This document shows, one piece after another, positions 22,401 to 35,131 of a DNA stretch of 64,000 nucleotides; within the stretch, counting starts at the first letter, position 1, and the number at the start of each line of letters is the position of its first letter. The notes under the pieces were generated by a model that was given only the letters and a program-made list of their open reading frames with translations, did no database searches and had not been told where the DNA came from. The stretch is from NCBI GenBank assembly GCA_014281115.1, contig JACONQ010000009.1:868001-932000 (forward strand). Reading direction: 5' to 3'. The position numbers and the translations under genes were made by a program. The DNA is from Laburnicola sp. R22_1 (lineage: Eukaryota; Ascomycota; Dothideomycetes; Pleosporales; Didymosphaeriaceae).

Positions 22401-25400
22401 CCTCTCAATTGCCGGTCTAGCTTAGACATGACGGTTGCTAAAAATGTCGCGTTTTCTTGTTGGTCTTGCAAATCGCGCTGGTGCTTGGTACGCTCAGAGG
22501 CATGAATGTTTGACCGCCAATGGTTAAGAGTGTTTTCGTGCTGGCTCCATATATGCTCGTTTGCAAGCTCCTCGTTGTGCCATTGCCTGAGCTTCTCCTT
22601 TCGTTTTGCAATCCTCTTTTGGGAAGTGTTCTCGGTTTGTTTGTTCTGTTCACATGCGTAGTCTTCCCAGGTCTTGGTCAGGGTTCCGTAGAAGAAGCTG
22701 TCCAGGTCCGCTTTATTCCCGTCAAACCAGAGCAGGAATGTCTCATTGTCTAGTTCCACCAGTTTTTGGAACCCGTCGTATAGGTTTGGTTTGTCTTTGT
22801 GTATCGCACGGCTCAAAATTGACGATGTTTCCGTAGGCTTCTGCACGAGTAAAAGTCGCCAGAAGTTAGCCGCGGCCAAACGAACGCCTTCATAGGTCGA
22901 CGACAGCTTTGTATATAACAGATAACATGTAAGCCGTAAGAATAATTCTTCGGTGTTCTCGGTAGACAGGATGATTGGTTGCCAGTAAATCATTTTCTCC
23001 AGAGAGCAAACAATGGCAGAACCATCCTCGGAGTTGTCCGGTTCAGCTAGCCGAAGCAGGATGACTCGAAGAAAAGTTGCGCGGATGGTTTTGATGGCTT
23101 GCGTGCAGAGCCGAACCGACTTGAGTTTGGATATATCAGGGCGTTCCAGATACTCCAAAAGGAACCCGGCAAAATCGAGTAAGGGATCAGCGCCTTCGAG
23201 AAACCAGCCCTCAAAGACGGCTTCAGAGACGTGGGTTATCAAGCGGGATAAGTTGATAAGCACCCGTGGCTCATGGAGAAGATTTTGATCAAGACGCAGA
23301 GCATTGGACACAGAAGCAATGGTCTGCCGAAGAATATAGGACTCAAAGTATGCCTGATGTTCCTGAAAGCCCGGGGGCGTCTTCATGAACAGCCCGAGGC
23401 CCGGAAAGTCTTTGCGGTTGAACAGTTCATCTTGAAAAACAAGGAGCACCACTTCAAGCATGGCTTCGACGACGGAGCTGCCTACTTTGGTGGCCGTCGG
23501 TCCGCTGTGTCTAGTGGAAAGAATGGGATTGAGCTTAGGCGTTTGATGATTCTTCGGTGTCCTGTCAGCCGAAACGAGTACAAAGGACGAAGCTCTTCGA
23601 AGTGGCACTACGCGCTGATTTGATGGCGAAGGCGACAACCGCACAGTGGTGGTTCGTACAATTGGGGTTTGGGAGCTGTTAGCTTGGGACAATGGCTGTA
23701 TAACAACGTCCTGGCCCTCGAACGTCAACGCAGAATCGCGTGAGAGCAGTTCTGTTTCAGCGCTCACGCAATCCGAGGAGACGATAACTGGATAAAGTAC
23801 AAATAAGAGTTCCTGTACATAGGAAGAGGAGGACGCGAAGTCACGAAAGGCCTCAGACCGTGAATGAAGTTCCGATAGAAACTGGATTGCGGTATTCAGC
23901 ACGCTGGCGTAATCATTTAGTCGTTGTACTTGTGGAGCTCGAGTATCAATAGTAGGCTGCTTCGCGTTTAGTGACATGGTCCGACGTCGACCCCTTATGA
24001 CAGTGTCGCCGTTCTCGGTTTTAGGTGCCTCATTCTCTGGTTTGCTGGGATCTCGAACGATTGCACGCAAGCCAGTATCCAACATGGCAGTGATCACCGC
24101 AAATATGCCAGGGTAAACAATCCTGAGATTCGATGGCGCGGATCGGGTGATGAAGAGTTCTACCAAGTTAAAGACGTCGAAGTCGCACTCGAAATCAATC
24201 GTTGCCACGTCAAGGCCAAAAAGAAGAGCGAAGCATATCGTCCAGATTCCTGGGGTGTTCCACCAGTGTCGTAACCTGTTTTTCAGGATTATGAAGCCGC
24301 CCGTTTTGTCGGTGAATTTCTTCACATAGTGAGGCCCGTTAGCCACCAGAAGGCGAGCAAGAATCTTGGCCGCAAGCACCACTACCCGCGGATTGGATTC
24401 CGCAAAGAGGTACAATAGCCACTAGGAGAAGGTTAGCACAGCCGCAGTCGAGTTGACGATATCGTACCTTGCCAGTCACGTTCTTCGCAAACCGAATGAT
24501 CTCATTGGGGTTGGAGGGATCGCACAGCAGCTCGGCGAGCATTTCCAGAACCGCAACACCTAGTTCGGCAAGAGGTAGACCAGGGGGCATATTTGGATCT
24601 TGCCCTGGACTAGCGGAACGCGGAGTAGTTCCAGGGGTGAAGGTAGGTGGCGTTCCTTTGCGAAGACGGAGAGTGCTAGCTTTCGCTCGAAGTGGCCGCT
24701 TGGCGTAGGAAGCGCGACTATCGTACAATGCGTACGTAACAAATAGAGCCAACGATCTTGAGTTCTCGCCATTGAAATTGGTTTGAAGAAGAACTTTGAA
24801 GGCGTCGAGAAACAGAGGGAATATCTGCGGACTGAACGATTCGCCCTTGAGAGCCTCGGTCAAGCGCTTGACCACCCCTGGATATATTAGTTGCGTTCTC
24901 ACCACAATAGAGAAGTACATACTTATACGTTGATATCGTTTCGCATTGTAATGGTGGTGCTTGCTACCTCTAGCAAAGTCGATGAACTGTTTGTAGTAGA
25001 GCTTCTGCGTCTCTAGGGACGTCGATCTACGCCATATCTCAAGGTCGACGACAAGTACACGGTAGGCTAGGGGGTTTATGATGAGTGACTCTGTAGGATG
25101 CTGTTCATCATACCCAACAAAGCGCAATACAACTCGGAGTAGTTGCAGGACAAAAGCTTCACATTCATCAGGGCTCATATCGACAGCTGTGGAAGTTCGC
25201 ATGCTGAGCCCAAGCATGACCGGCCCGACCTTTTGACGGAGCACTTCAGCAAGGATAGCAAACCCATTACTCTGCTCCATTGCTTCACAGTTGCGCCAAT
25301 TGCCTTCCACGGCCTCAAGGAGAATCTTGACTGCACGTAAGACTCCATCGAGGGACTGCGCAGACTGGACCAGCTTCAAGCCGACCGCCGAACAGCCACC

Positions 25401-27605
25401 TATCCTCCATATTGCATCATCGAGTGCTTGGGGAACGACTACGACAGCGTCGCCTGATAGTCTACCGAAACCACGGGGTTGCGATAGGGCGTCATTCACC
25501 GATGGAACAGCAGCATTTATGATAATGGGCGTGCCATACATCCTGGTGTACCGATGAAGAACTCTTGCCGAGTCCTTCGACAACGACCGGATCAACTGTG
25601 ATTCGTCAATGGCGTTTCGGTCATCGTCATCCATGACAGAGCTTGGTGAGAAGCTAAGCAGTATTTTGGACTCGGGCATTAAATTTCCTGCATTGGAGCT
25701 CATAGCGGAGACAATATCAGAATGCTCTTCTTTGCCTGGATGCAAGATCCCGTTCTGCACATGGAGCTCAGCAGAAGTGCGATAAGTCTGAAAGGAGCCG
25801 AGTTTGTCTTGAAAGTTACCACTATAACGCGGGCCAAGCTTGTGATATACAGCAATGAGCTCGTCTGACAAGGGTTCGGCGAAGAGATGGAAAGAAGCCA
25901 TGGATAGCCTCGAGGCTAGCACATTTCGGCCTTGAAGGGGGGCTAAATTTCGCGGCGTTCCTAAGAAAGCGAGAATATGATGCTGACCCCGGCTAGAAGA
26001 CAGAGACGCGAAACTCTCCTGGCTGCTTTCTAGTACGGGTGGGTGTGAGGGGTAGTGAGACTTCATGGTCTCTGTGAACTCGCCATCCACAAAAAGAGAA
26101 GCTTTGTGAGAACCCAGCCCCATTGCCTTGGCTCGGCGGTGAACGACTGCAATGTGATACCACCGACCCTCCTGAAAACACGGTGCCTTCTTGAAGCGAA
26201 CGCTAGGCACTATGCCCGCCGAGTGGCCCATGTATGTCTGCAAAATAAAACAACGGGTATCTTTTTCCAGATACGCCATCAGAAAACAAGTCTGAGTGTC
26301 GTCGTATGCGCCAAAAATTGTGGTATGACACTTGGAATCGTACTGATCCACTCGAATCCACGCTGCGAAGGTGTAGCCGCCGCCTGGCGAGACAGGTGGG
26401 AAGGGACATCCCAAATCGGGAAGCTCGATGGCACTGAAGCCGTGTAATGAAAGGTCGAATTGGATGAATGGCGCACCGCGGGAGATGTGCATGCCCTGAT
26501 GCAGGAATTCTGCAGCAGAGTCTGATACGGCCGCCTTCCGAAAGAGATAGTACGCATCGCCCAGTTTGTTGATGCCAAATTCGATCAATTGGTCGGCTAG
26601 CTCCCGCAACAGCCTAGCCTCCGCCGGTGCACATTTGTGGTCGAACAAGAGTGGGAGTATAATGCTGAGGACCCCTGTGATGTGGACCGCTGCTTTGTTG
26701 TACGAAGAGAGTGCGACGATCTCCAAAATAGAGAGAAGCACGGCGATGGACAGCGGTTTCGGCGGCGCCCCCGGTGACTCTCCATTGGACAGCCCCAGCC
26801 AGAAATGCAGAATGGTGGGAATAATATCAGGGTTTTGTAACACCTCGTTCCCGCTGAAGATAGTCCGCACATGAGCCCGCAAAGTGTCTGTATCCACACT
26901 CGAGTTGCTGTATATGGAGCGCGGGCTCATGGTCACAATCTCCGGAGGTTCTTCGCTAGTTTGTTCGCTACTTTGCGTTTCGGTCTGACGCGGTTCAGAG
27001 TGAGCCTGCTCGACTGTCTTGTCTACATGCCGGAAAATGCGCGTCACGGCCTCTTCTCCGACGGCAAAGGCAAAGAGAGAGCCAAACAACTGCTCCTGGC
27101 CCGCGTCATCCCGCCTGCTTTCGGGCTGGCCACCAAAGATACCAGTGCTGCCTAGAGCCTGCTCCAAGGCGCTCCAGCCGCCACCCTCCACTCGTGTAGC
27201 GAAATAGCGTCTGTTCCCCGAGTGCTCGTCCAATGCATCCGACAGCACGTCCAGTGTGTTCTTGATGACGTCGAAAAAGTCTATGCGGTCGGGCGGGGAG
27301 AGCTGGGCGGGCTGGTAGAAGCCGGAGAGCGAGCGGAGGGTCTGGAGCAGGACGTCGAAGCCGCGTACATGGCGGAAGCCGTCCTTGGTCTGCGTACGCT
27401 CGTGGGATTCGATCAGCAGCTGGCGCATGCGGCGGAGGGCGTTGCTCTGGGCTTGCAGCACCTCAGAGGTCGGTGGCGACTCGGGCGAGCCCTCGGCGGC
27501 GTGGATGAGCTCGTCGGCGAGGCTGCGGAGCTCGGCTATCTGGTTGTTCATGGGCGGCGCCCTCGAGGCGGCCGTCGACGAGCGGTGACGGCGTGCGGAG
27601 GCCAT
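19446..27605 (-). CDS. BPH1: BEACH/WD40 protein, fungal Bph1/Lvs-type
   Basis: Giant cytoplasmic scaffold of the LYST/neurobeachin family, acting in vacuolar and endosomal membrane traffic; filamentous fungi usually have one. Exons on the minus strand: 27605-24468, 24421-19832, 19775-19599 and 19535-19446, all phase 0, giving about 2664 residues. A further in-frame 45-nt intron (24922-24878, GTATGT...CCAG) is likely. Domains in order: armadillo-like N-terminus; a concanavalin-like domain (~380-520, GFSAIELPDLGCPFPP ... YTFAAWIRVDQ); an acidic linker (ESDSDSDDDFE); a PH-BEACH domain (~1850-1990); a BEACH domain (~2000-2290) with FHYLMFVNTLAGRTFNDL, QYPVFPWVISNY and WIDLIFGYKQRG; then WD40 repeats (~2345 to the end). 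The ending GDVSRED ... YTGDEEGRV-VEW is typical and supports the last two introns. The gene is divergent from the subtilisin gene. Confidence 0.9.
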
Positions 27606-28546
27606 GTTTAATCGAGTCCACCGCCGCTACGGGAGTTGGGGGGAGGTGTATGCGGGAGAGGCAGAGCAGTCATTGCTCGGGGCAGGGGCAGCAGCTGAGC
27701 ACCGGCTTAGTGAACGACGCAGCAGCTTGCACTGGGCCAGCTGTGTGAAAGTTGGGGCGACTGCAGCAGCTGGATGCGTCGGCGGAGGGCCAGTCGATGG
27801 TGCCGTCGCGAGCTTGGGCCCCGGCTTGCAACGACGGCGCGCGCAGACAGCCGCCCGCCAGATGAGGATGAGGATACAAAGGTACTGTCACCGCAGTGGG
27901 AAACGATATGCAACCAGATGCTAGAGCTCGCTGCCAGCGGGATATACGGATCTGCTGTCTCACGCGCGCCGTGCTGAGCTGCTGACCGACGCGAGGCTGT
28001 TGGCTGTTCACTGTTCACGAGGGGCGATTGCGCCAGCGCGGGAAGGGGCAAGGCGCTGCCGTCGCCACTGCCTCTTCCAGCGTCCCCAGTGTTGACGAGC
28101 ACGCAGCAGAGCGCGCACAGCAGCCAGCAGCCAGCAGCCAGCAGCCAGCAGCCAGCAGCAAGAGTGGCACCCGTGGACGTCCTGCGCGAACAGCGGCCAT
28201 CGTCCTGCGCGAAACATGGAGAAGGCCAAACACCGCAATCATGAAGCGCGCAGTGAGGCGAAGCAACGGTGGGTTGCCGCATCCGGTAAGGAGGCTGGGG
28301 ACCAGGCGACAGCCAGCCGTGACGCATGACCTCTTCCCGCCGATAGGCACGGACGCGCCTCGGGCCTTGATAAGAGCTCCATCTCCATCGGACCATCGCC
28401 ATAGCTACCCGTCTCGCTCATCCCCCGACAACCCACCCCATCTCTCTCTCCCCATCAACTGCCTCCTCTCTGCTCTTTCGTCTGTTTCGGTGCCACTCTC
28501 TCTCCCTTCTCTTTCTTGTCGCACTCGCCGCGCGAGTCCCGCCATT
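27606..28546. promoter_or_regulatory. Shared divergent promoter region, BEACH gene and subtilisin
   Basis: 941 bp separate the two start codons. It holds a CAGCAGC microsatellite at about 28119-28160 and a CT-rich stretch at 28430-28520 just before the subtilisin start, a common feature of fungal promoters and 5' UTRs. Long ORFs across it on both strands are GC-rich shadows. Confidence 0.5.
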
Positions 28547-30299
28547 ATGAGGTACTCAGCCCTCGCCCTGCTGCCGCTGGCCGCAGCCTCGCCCTTCAAG
28601 GTGGGCACCATCCACAACGATGCCGCCCCCGTGCTCTCATCAACAGAGGCCGAGGAGGTGCCCAACTCGTACATGGTTGTGTTCAAGAAGCACGTCAAGC
28701 CCGAGGCTGCCAAGAGCCACCACGAGTGGGTGCAGAGCGTCCACTCCAAGAGCCAGGACGAGCGCTCCGAGCTCCGGAAGCGCTCGCAGTTCCCCATCAC
28801 CACCGACATCTTCAACGGTCTCAAGCATACATACGACATCGTCGATGGCCTGATGGGCTACTCTGGCCACTTTGATGACGAGACGCTCGAGGAGATCCGG
28901 AGACACCCTGATGTGAGTACCCTGTTTTTCCTGCCTACTTCGCCATGCGTCTCCAGCCATCCGAGGACACGCAATACCGTGGACGGCCCGATGGCACGTG
29001 GCACCGCATATCTGGTACCTTGCATAGCCGGACTCAGGCTAACGGTGCTGGCTGTGATAGGTCGACTACATCGAGAAGGACTCGATCGTCCACACCATGG
29101 GCAGCAGCGACTACGAGACCGAGAAGAACGCCCCCTGGGGTCTCGCCCGTATCTCGCACCGTGACTCGTTGAGCTTCGGTACCTGGAACAAGTACCTCTA
29201 CTCGGCCGACGGTGGCGAGGGCGTCGATGTCTACGTGGTTGACACTGGCACCAACTACAAGCACGTTGACTTTGAGGGCCGTGCCCACTGGGGCAAGACC
29301 ATTCCCAGCGGCGACGCGGACGAGGATGGCAATGGTCACGGCACGCATTGCTCTGGCACTATCGCCGGTAAGAAGTACGGTGTGGCTAAGAAGGCTGAGG
29401 TCTACGCCGTCAAGGTGCTCCGTTCCAACGGCTCGGGCACCATGTCCGATGTCGTCAAGGGTGTCGAGTACGCCGTTCAGGCCCACAACGAGCAGGTCAA
29501 GAAGGCCAAGGACGGCAAGCGCAAGGGCTTCAAGGGCAGCACCGCCAACATGAGCTTGGGTGGTGGCAAGTCGACGACTCTCGATCTCGCCGTCAACGCC
29601 GCCGTTGCCAACGGCATTCACTTCGCTGTCGCCGCCGGTAATGACAACGCCGACTCGTGCAACTACTCTCCCGCCGCTGCTGAGAATGCCGTCACTGTCG
29701 GAGCCTCGACTCTCCTCGACGAGCGTGCCTACTTCTCCAACTACGGCAAGTGCAATGACATCTTTGCGCCGGGCCTCAACATTCTTTCCACCTGGATCGG
29801 CTCCGAGCACGCGACCAACACCATCTCCGGTACCTCCATGGCCTCGCCTCACATTGCTGGTCTCTTGGCCTACATGCTCTCTCTCCAGCCCGCCAAGGAC
29901 TCTGCCTACGCCGTCGCTGAGATCACCCCCAAGAAGCTAAAGGCTAACCTGATTGAGATTGGTACCGTCGGTGCTCTCTCTGACGTTCCCAGCAACACGA
30001 AGAACATCCTCGCCTGGAACGGTGGTGGTTCCTCCAACTACTCCGAAATTGTCGGGAAGGGTGGCTACACTGCCAAGAAGACTGTCGAAAAGGAGCATCT
30101 TATTGTCGACATCCCTTCCGTCGCTGAGATTGAGGAGGAGATTGAGGCTGAGTTCAACAAGGCCAAGGGCGCCGCTGGCCGTACCGGTCACCGCCTCCAG
30201 GAGAAGCTTGACAAGCTCACCGCCAACATTGAGGAGTTCGTTGCTGACGAGATGGAGGGTTTCTTCGAGGAGTGGAAGGAGCGCGTTGCACGCGAGTAG
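28547..30299 (+). CDS. Subtilisin-like serine protease, vacuolar (cerevisin/proteinase B type)
   Basis: Peptidase family S8. The exons 28547-28912 and 29061-30299 are joined by a 148-bp intron (GTGAGT...ATAG), giving 534 residues. A signal peptide (MRYSALALLPLAAASP) is followed by an inhibitor I9-type propeptide (NSYMVVFKKHVKPE ... YIEKDSIV) and the catalytic domain. The triad is visible: Asp in VDVYVVDTGTN, His in NGHGTHCSGTIAG, Ser in SGTSMASPHIAGL; the oxyanion Asn lies in VAAAGNDN. A C-terminal amphipathic extension rich in Glu/Lys is typical of the vacuolar enzymes, several of which are known mould allergens. The protein probably enters the secretory pathway and matures in the vacuole. 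The ATG at 28547 was chosen because only it places a signal peptide first; the frame is open far upstream. Confidence 0.92.
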
Positions 30300-30957
30300 A
30301 TGGTTACCCATTCCCTAGCGGCGATTACGTGCTGTTGCTGAACCCCGGCATGGGCTCATCTTCCACGTCGCTATCGGCGCTTGCTTGCATATAGCCCTGG
30401 ACTTGCTCCGTGTAGATTGGTCGGTAGCATTCATATTATGGATTGGGAAGGGTTTGATCTAGGCGCCAGGACTTGTGTTCGCACGTTTTCATTATCTCCT
30501 TGCATGTTCGGTATATGACTCCCTAACCATGTGTATTCTAGTTTCCATAAGGTAAAGAAAGTGCGCAGATAGAATGCACACGGTGCTTCCATCTGCTTCG
30601 CAGTATCCTCAAACTGTAGCTTAGTAAGATTCCTCACGTGTAGAACACCACCTAAATGGCGTGTGCGTTATGTATTGAAGGTGACCAAGCCCTGAGATGG
30701 CAACGTAACTCTGAACTGCTATGCACCGATAATGGCCCCCAATCACCAGACGTTCTTGCTCGCGATGACAAATGCAATTGGGGGCTAGCGCTAGCGCTCA
30801 AGCTCAGGCGGCCCTCACGAGTCACAGCGACGACCTCGGGACGCTGCACAGAAAGTTCGGGCACTTGGGAGACGAGACGGCTGCACAGAAAGTTCGCGCA
30901 CTTGGGAGACGAGACGGCACGTACATCGAATCGTCGGATGTGGTGCCATACGCCACA
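30300..30957. other. Intergenic with a 37-bp tandem duplication
   Basis: Contains the subtilisin 3' UTR and the promoter of the Zn2Cys6 gene. A 37-bp sequence (30843-30879, GCTGCACAGAAAGTTCGGGC...) is repeated directly at 30880-30916 with one mismatch. Because 37 is not a multiple of three, the frame shifts between copies, so this part is probably not coding even though one ORF runs through it. Confidence 0.6.
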
Positions 30958-33273
30958 ATGCCTGCGGCCTACACTTCAACACACAGCTCTACGCCCGATT
31001 TGGCCGCAGCAGCAGCACCCGAACGACAAAGCGCTTCTAACCAAAAGAGCTTCTCGTGTGTTTTATGCGCCCAGCGAAAAGTGCGATGTGACAAAGCCCC
31101 AGGAGGTTGTTTGAATTGCACAAAGGCCCGGGTAGAGTGCATCTACAAGGCCCCTCCGCCTCCGAGGCGGCGGAAAAAGGGCGTACGCGAGATTGATGTT
31201 CACGCTAGACTGCGGGTGTATGAGAAGGCACTTAGGGAGCGTGGTGTGGATCCCGAGGATTTGGTTAGACAGGGGGTAGGGGAAAGGACGAGTGAGGGTG
31301 ATGGTATTCGCATCCAAAGCACGAATGCGCAAGACAGCTCTGGTCTTCTGGTGTCGGAGGGTGGCAAGTCCCGTTATCTGGAGAACACGCTTTGGACGAG
31401 TCTGCAGGGCGAGTTCCGCAATCCCAAGAGAATCCTTGCGGACTCTTCGGATGACGATAGCGACTATGTTGACACCGCAGGAACAACGCCACACGTCGCT
31501 GGATGCGACGGAGACATTCTACTCGGTGGTGCGAGAGCGCCGAGCAGCCTTCGTGCTTTTCATCCAAGTCCGGCACAGATCTTCAAGCTCTGGCAGGTTT
31601 ATCTCGATAATATTAATCCGCTCATCAAGGTTTTTCATACGCCGTCGGTACAAAAGATGATATCGAACGCGAGTGGCAATCTGGATGATGTGCCCAAGAA
31701 CGTCGAAGTTCTCATGTTTGCTATCTACTGCACTACTGTCCAGAGCATCAGTAGCTCCGAGTGCGTTGCTATCATGGGTGAGCCCAAGGACGTGAGTGCG
31801 GCCGCGTCTCTTTCTGACGAACATCCACTGATTTCGCACTTACAATAGGTAATCTGTCAGCGATTCCAAACCGCAGCGCAACTCGCTCTCATCCGATCGA
31901 GCTACCTCAAAACTTCCGATCCTATGGTTCTCCAAGCCTTAGTTCTCTTCATCGCGTCGTTGATCAATTTCGACGCACGAGTCGTCTGGATCCTCACCGG
32001 CGTGGCAGCCAGAATCGGACAACGAATTGGCCTCCATCGCGACCCGGAGACGCTGGGCCTATCGCCCTTCGAGTGCGAAATGCGTCGCAGACTCTGGTAC
32101 CAGATCATCATGCAAGACGGCTTCGCCGAGAAGCTCGCCGGCACAGGCGGAACGATGTTCTACGGCTCCGTCCAGCGCCCCGCCAACCTCAACGACAACG
32201 ACCTCTTCCCGGACATGAAAGACCTCCCACCCGAGCACGAAGGCGCGACAGAAATGATGTTCTTCCTCATCCGGTGTCTAGTCGGCGACTTCTTGAAACG
32301 CTCCTCCTCATCGAACACCAAGTCGTCGTTTGACGGCGTGTGGAACACGCTGTCTACGAGGTTGGCGTCGCTGGCCGTCAAGGATAGAGCGATCGATGAG
32401 CTGGAAGCCCTGTATCAGCGCAAGTTTCTCGACTATTGCGACGAGGCGGTGCCCTGGCATTTCATGTGTACGTACCTCGCTAAAGGCATAATCGCCATGT
32501 TGCGCTTCATCGCACACTGTCCCGACGGGACGGACGCGACGCTGCCGCAATCCGAGAAGGATCGGCTCTTCAACTGGGCTGTGTCCGTTATTCGGTGGCA
32601 GAATCTAGCCTATACGACGAAAGAGATGCAGGGTTGTCTGTGGCATATCAACTCGCACTTCCAATGGAAAGCGTTTGTCTATTTTGTCTCGGCGTTGAAG
32701 TACCGCACGCAAGGAGCTGAGGCGGACGATGCGTGGAAGGAGGTGCAAACGGTGTTTGACTTTCATCCTTCGTTTAAGGATGAGGAGACTAAGGACGTGC
32801 TGCCGATTACGGTTATTTCTTTGACGCTGGCTTCGTGGGAGGCGTATGTTGCTGCGCGTGGGCTGCCGAAGGGTGGTGAACCAAATTTTATACGGGTTTT
32901 GCGCGGGAGGAGAGCGGAGAAGTGTCCTGTTGGTCAGGCTCGGCGTGGGGAGACAGCAGTGGTGCCAGAAGAGCCTTCAGCGGCTTTTGACGTTCCACAA
33001 CTGGGCACGACGTTCGCAGAACCACAGGAAAACACGCTGGCTACTGATCCCTTCGATACCTTCCAGTGGGATGCGAATTTCGCGGACGGGTTTAATGGCC
33101 AGGGGTTGGATGATCCCGCTATACCAATGGGAGGGAGTCAGTTGGATTGGTCGAACTGGGATAACTTGCTGTTGAATTTCGAGTTGCAGAGTCCAAATAG
33201 CTTTGCTATGGATGGGGCGGGGTTTAATATTAGCGCTGGTAGTAGGCGTTCTGGACCAAGGAAAGGGTACTAG
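30958..33273 (+). CDS. Zn2Cys6 (Gal4-type) transcription factor
   Basis: Nuclear regulator of about 752 residues, exons 30958-31791 and 31849-33273 (57-bp intron, GTGAGT...ATAG, phase 0). The binuclear zinc cluster CVLCAQRKVRCDKAPGGC then LNCTKARVEC lies at residues ~35-65 with the C-x2-C-x6-C-x6-C-x2-C-x6-C spacing, followed by a basic linker (PPPPRRRKKG) and a short coiled coil. The central fungal-specific regulatory domain (fungal_trans) is recognisable from ARIGQRIGLHRDPETLGLSPFECEMRRRLWYQI. The C-terminus is Asp/Trp-rich (DWSNWDNLLLNFE), which fits an activation domain. A start at 30772 is possible but runs through a frame-breaking tandem duplication, so 30958 is preferred. The target genes are unknown. 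Confidence 0.88.
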
Positions 33274-33535
33274 AGTAGTAGCATTCACAGTTTGTTTCCC
33301 TTGGCATACGCACATTGTCAGCTCCAGTGTGTGACGACGATGGTGAAATGCATGGTCACGTGACTGCGCGGCTCGGCGGGCTCCCGGGGCCCCTCGTTGT
33401 ACATGAAGAGGCTCCCCCTCCATCTTCATCAATCAACTACCCCGATCCATTTCAACACCCACATTCCCGTGCAGTGAGTTACCCCCAGAGCGCCGACGCA
33501 CTTGTCGCCTCAACGCACGCTCACATCATATAGCC

Positions 33536-34426
33536 ATGGCGGCCGAAGAATCGCGCAAGCACCTCTTAGCCTCCGTCAAGGACCTCCTCTCTTCTGGCCA
33601 ATACTCCGACTTCAAAGTCACCTGCGGGCCCGACATGTATCACGTTCACCGGAGCGTCGTCTGCGCTCGATCGCAGTTCTTCGCCGGCGCTGCACGCTTC
33701 CCCGGGGTAGAGTCGGAGACCAGCACGGTGCATCTCCCAGACGAGGAGCCCGCCATTGTCAAGTTGCTGATGCAGTATCTCTACGAGGCGGACTATGCTC
33801 CAGAGGCGGCCCCGGGATCCCCACCGCCCAAGGAACCTCATACCTGCACCGACTGGTCTAAAGCATCGGAGCCCTGGGCCTACGAGCCCTTGGAAGATAC
33901 CGACTTCCATCCGTACCCTCCCCACCTTTGTGTCTTCGAAGTCTGCTCTCACCATCGATGCGGCCGTGACTGCTACAGGGATTGCGTCGATTTCGTCTGC
34001 CAGGTCTGCACAATGCAAGGCGCGGACCTCCTAGCCCACGCCAAAATGTACGACATCGCGGATCGGCTCCTCGTCGTCGGACTTCAGGACCTCGCACGCG
34101 CCAAGTTCGAAGATGTTTGCGCGCGGTATTGGGACGACGAGGTGTTCGCTGAGGCGGTGGCGTATGTGTTTACTTCGACGCCGGAGCATGATAAGGGGCT
34201 GAGGGAGGTGGTGTGTAAGACTATCTTGGAGAATGTAGAGGTGTTGAAGAAGCCGGCGTTTGAAGCGTTGCTAAAGGAGGATAATGGGCTTGCGGGGGGG
34301 TTGCTGAGCGTGAAGGGCGCGGAGAAGAGGCGGTTGGGGTGGGGTGGGCGGGTGCAGCAGTTGGGGATAGTTAAAGGCTTTGGTGGACGCTTTGGGGATG
34401 GCGAGGGATGGAGTGGAAGGAGTTAG
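33536..34426 (+). CDS. BTB/POZ protein 1 of a four-gene cluster
   Basis: A single-exon protein of 296 residues. An N-terminal BTB/POZ domain (about 20-90) has the core YSDFKVTCGPDMYHVHRSVVCARSQFFAGA and a DEEPAIVKLLMQYLYEADY end. Then comes a Pro-rich insert and a Cys/His block at ~140-165 (VCSHHRCGRDCYRDCVDFVC then QVC). After that a helical part (HAKMYDIADRLLVVGLQDLARAKFE) resembles the BACK-like half of fungal BTB proteins. BTB domains dimerise and often link substrates to Cul3 ubiquitin ligases; whether that holds here is unknown. Unlike its paralogues at 37.3, 38.8 and 41.2 kb, this copy has no introns and carries a Gly/Arg-rich extra C-terminus. Confidence 0.85.
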   Translation: MAAEESRKHLLASVKDLLSSGQYSDFKVTCGPDMYHVHRSVVCARSQFFAGAARFPGVESETSTVHLPDEEPAIVKLLMQYLYEADYAPEAAPGSPPPKEPHTCTDWSKASEPWAYEPLEDTDFHPYPPHLCVFEVCSHHRCGRDCYRDCVDFVCQVCTMQGADLLAHAKMYDIADRLLVVGLQDLARAKFEDVCARYWDDEVFAEAVAYVFTSTPEHDKGLREVVCKTILENVEVLKKPAFEALLKEDNGLAGGLLSVKGAEKRRLGWGGRVQQLGIVKGFGGRFGDGEGWSGRS

Positions 34427-35131
34427 ACTGTGGCAGGTGATGCAGAGTTGGGCTATGCGGGCGTTGGAATCTTCTTGGTGAAGTGGTTGGGTAGTCATGG
34501 CGAGTGGGAGAGGCTAGGTTGGGCAAATACTATCTCGCAGTGGGATGGTCAGAATAGTGATACATAATGAGGATTCAGATCTTCGATGTGGATCTGTTGA
34601 GTGCTTTGTTGAGTTTTACGTAGTGCATACCTATGGTAGTGTGAAGTTAATAATGATGTTAACTGTTTAGGGTTGTCTCTATGATTAGCCCTTTGTTATT
34701 ATTATATCATACTTTAGTTTCCTAAGTACACCCTTTTTCTATATACTTATGCTATTAAACTTTAGTTATGCTGTTAAGTTTTTAAGAAAATCATCGCAAA
34801 CCTTTTCTTACATAGTAAAATGCTATAAGGGAAAGCTATAGAGGTGGTAGAAAAACGCATTAAATTAAAGTAAAGCAGTAGAGAGACTAGTTTAGCAGCT
34901 ATTTGCAAGTAATAATAGAATTGGCCCCTTATAATTATTAGTGTAGTCGATTGCATGGTACCGAAGTTAACTATAAATAGATGTAAACAAATGCATGAAT
35001 AGAAGGTATTCGCGTTCGACGCGCGGATGTTTTTTTTCTTTTGATATCTTGCTTAAAGGCACGTTGGCTGTCTGTAGTATATAAACGATTATTCATTAAT
35101 TATATAAGGTTTCATTCATCGGTCCGGTATA
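34427..35131. other. Intergenic, AT-rich
   Basis: No supported gene or recognisable repeat. AT content rises strongly from 34630 up to the transposon edge at 35132. Confidence 0.5.

Noticed and set aside
27707..28402. A 231-residue minus-strand ORF between the BEACH and subtilisin genes.
   Set aside because: It is GC-rich promoter DNA with low-complexity translation (repeated LLAAGCW) and no domain.
28028..28546. N-terminal extension of the subtilisin by 173 codons.
   Set aside because: It is Ser/Pro/Gln-rich from a CAGCAGC repeat and would bury the signal peptide.
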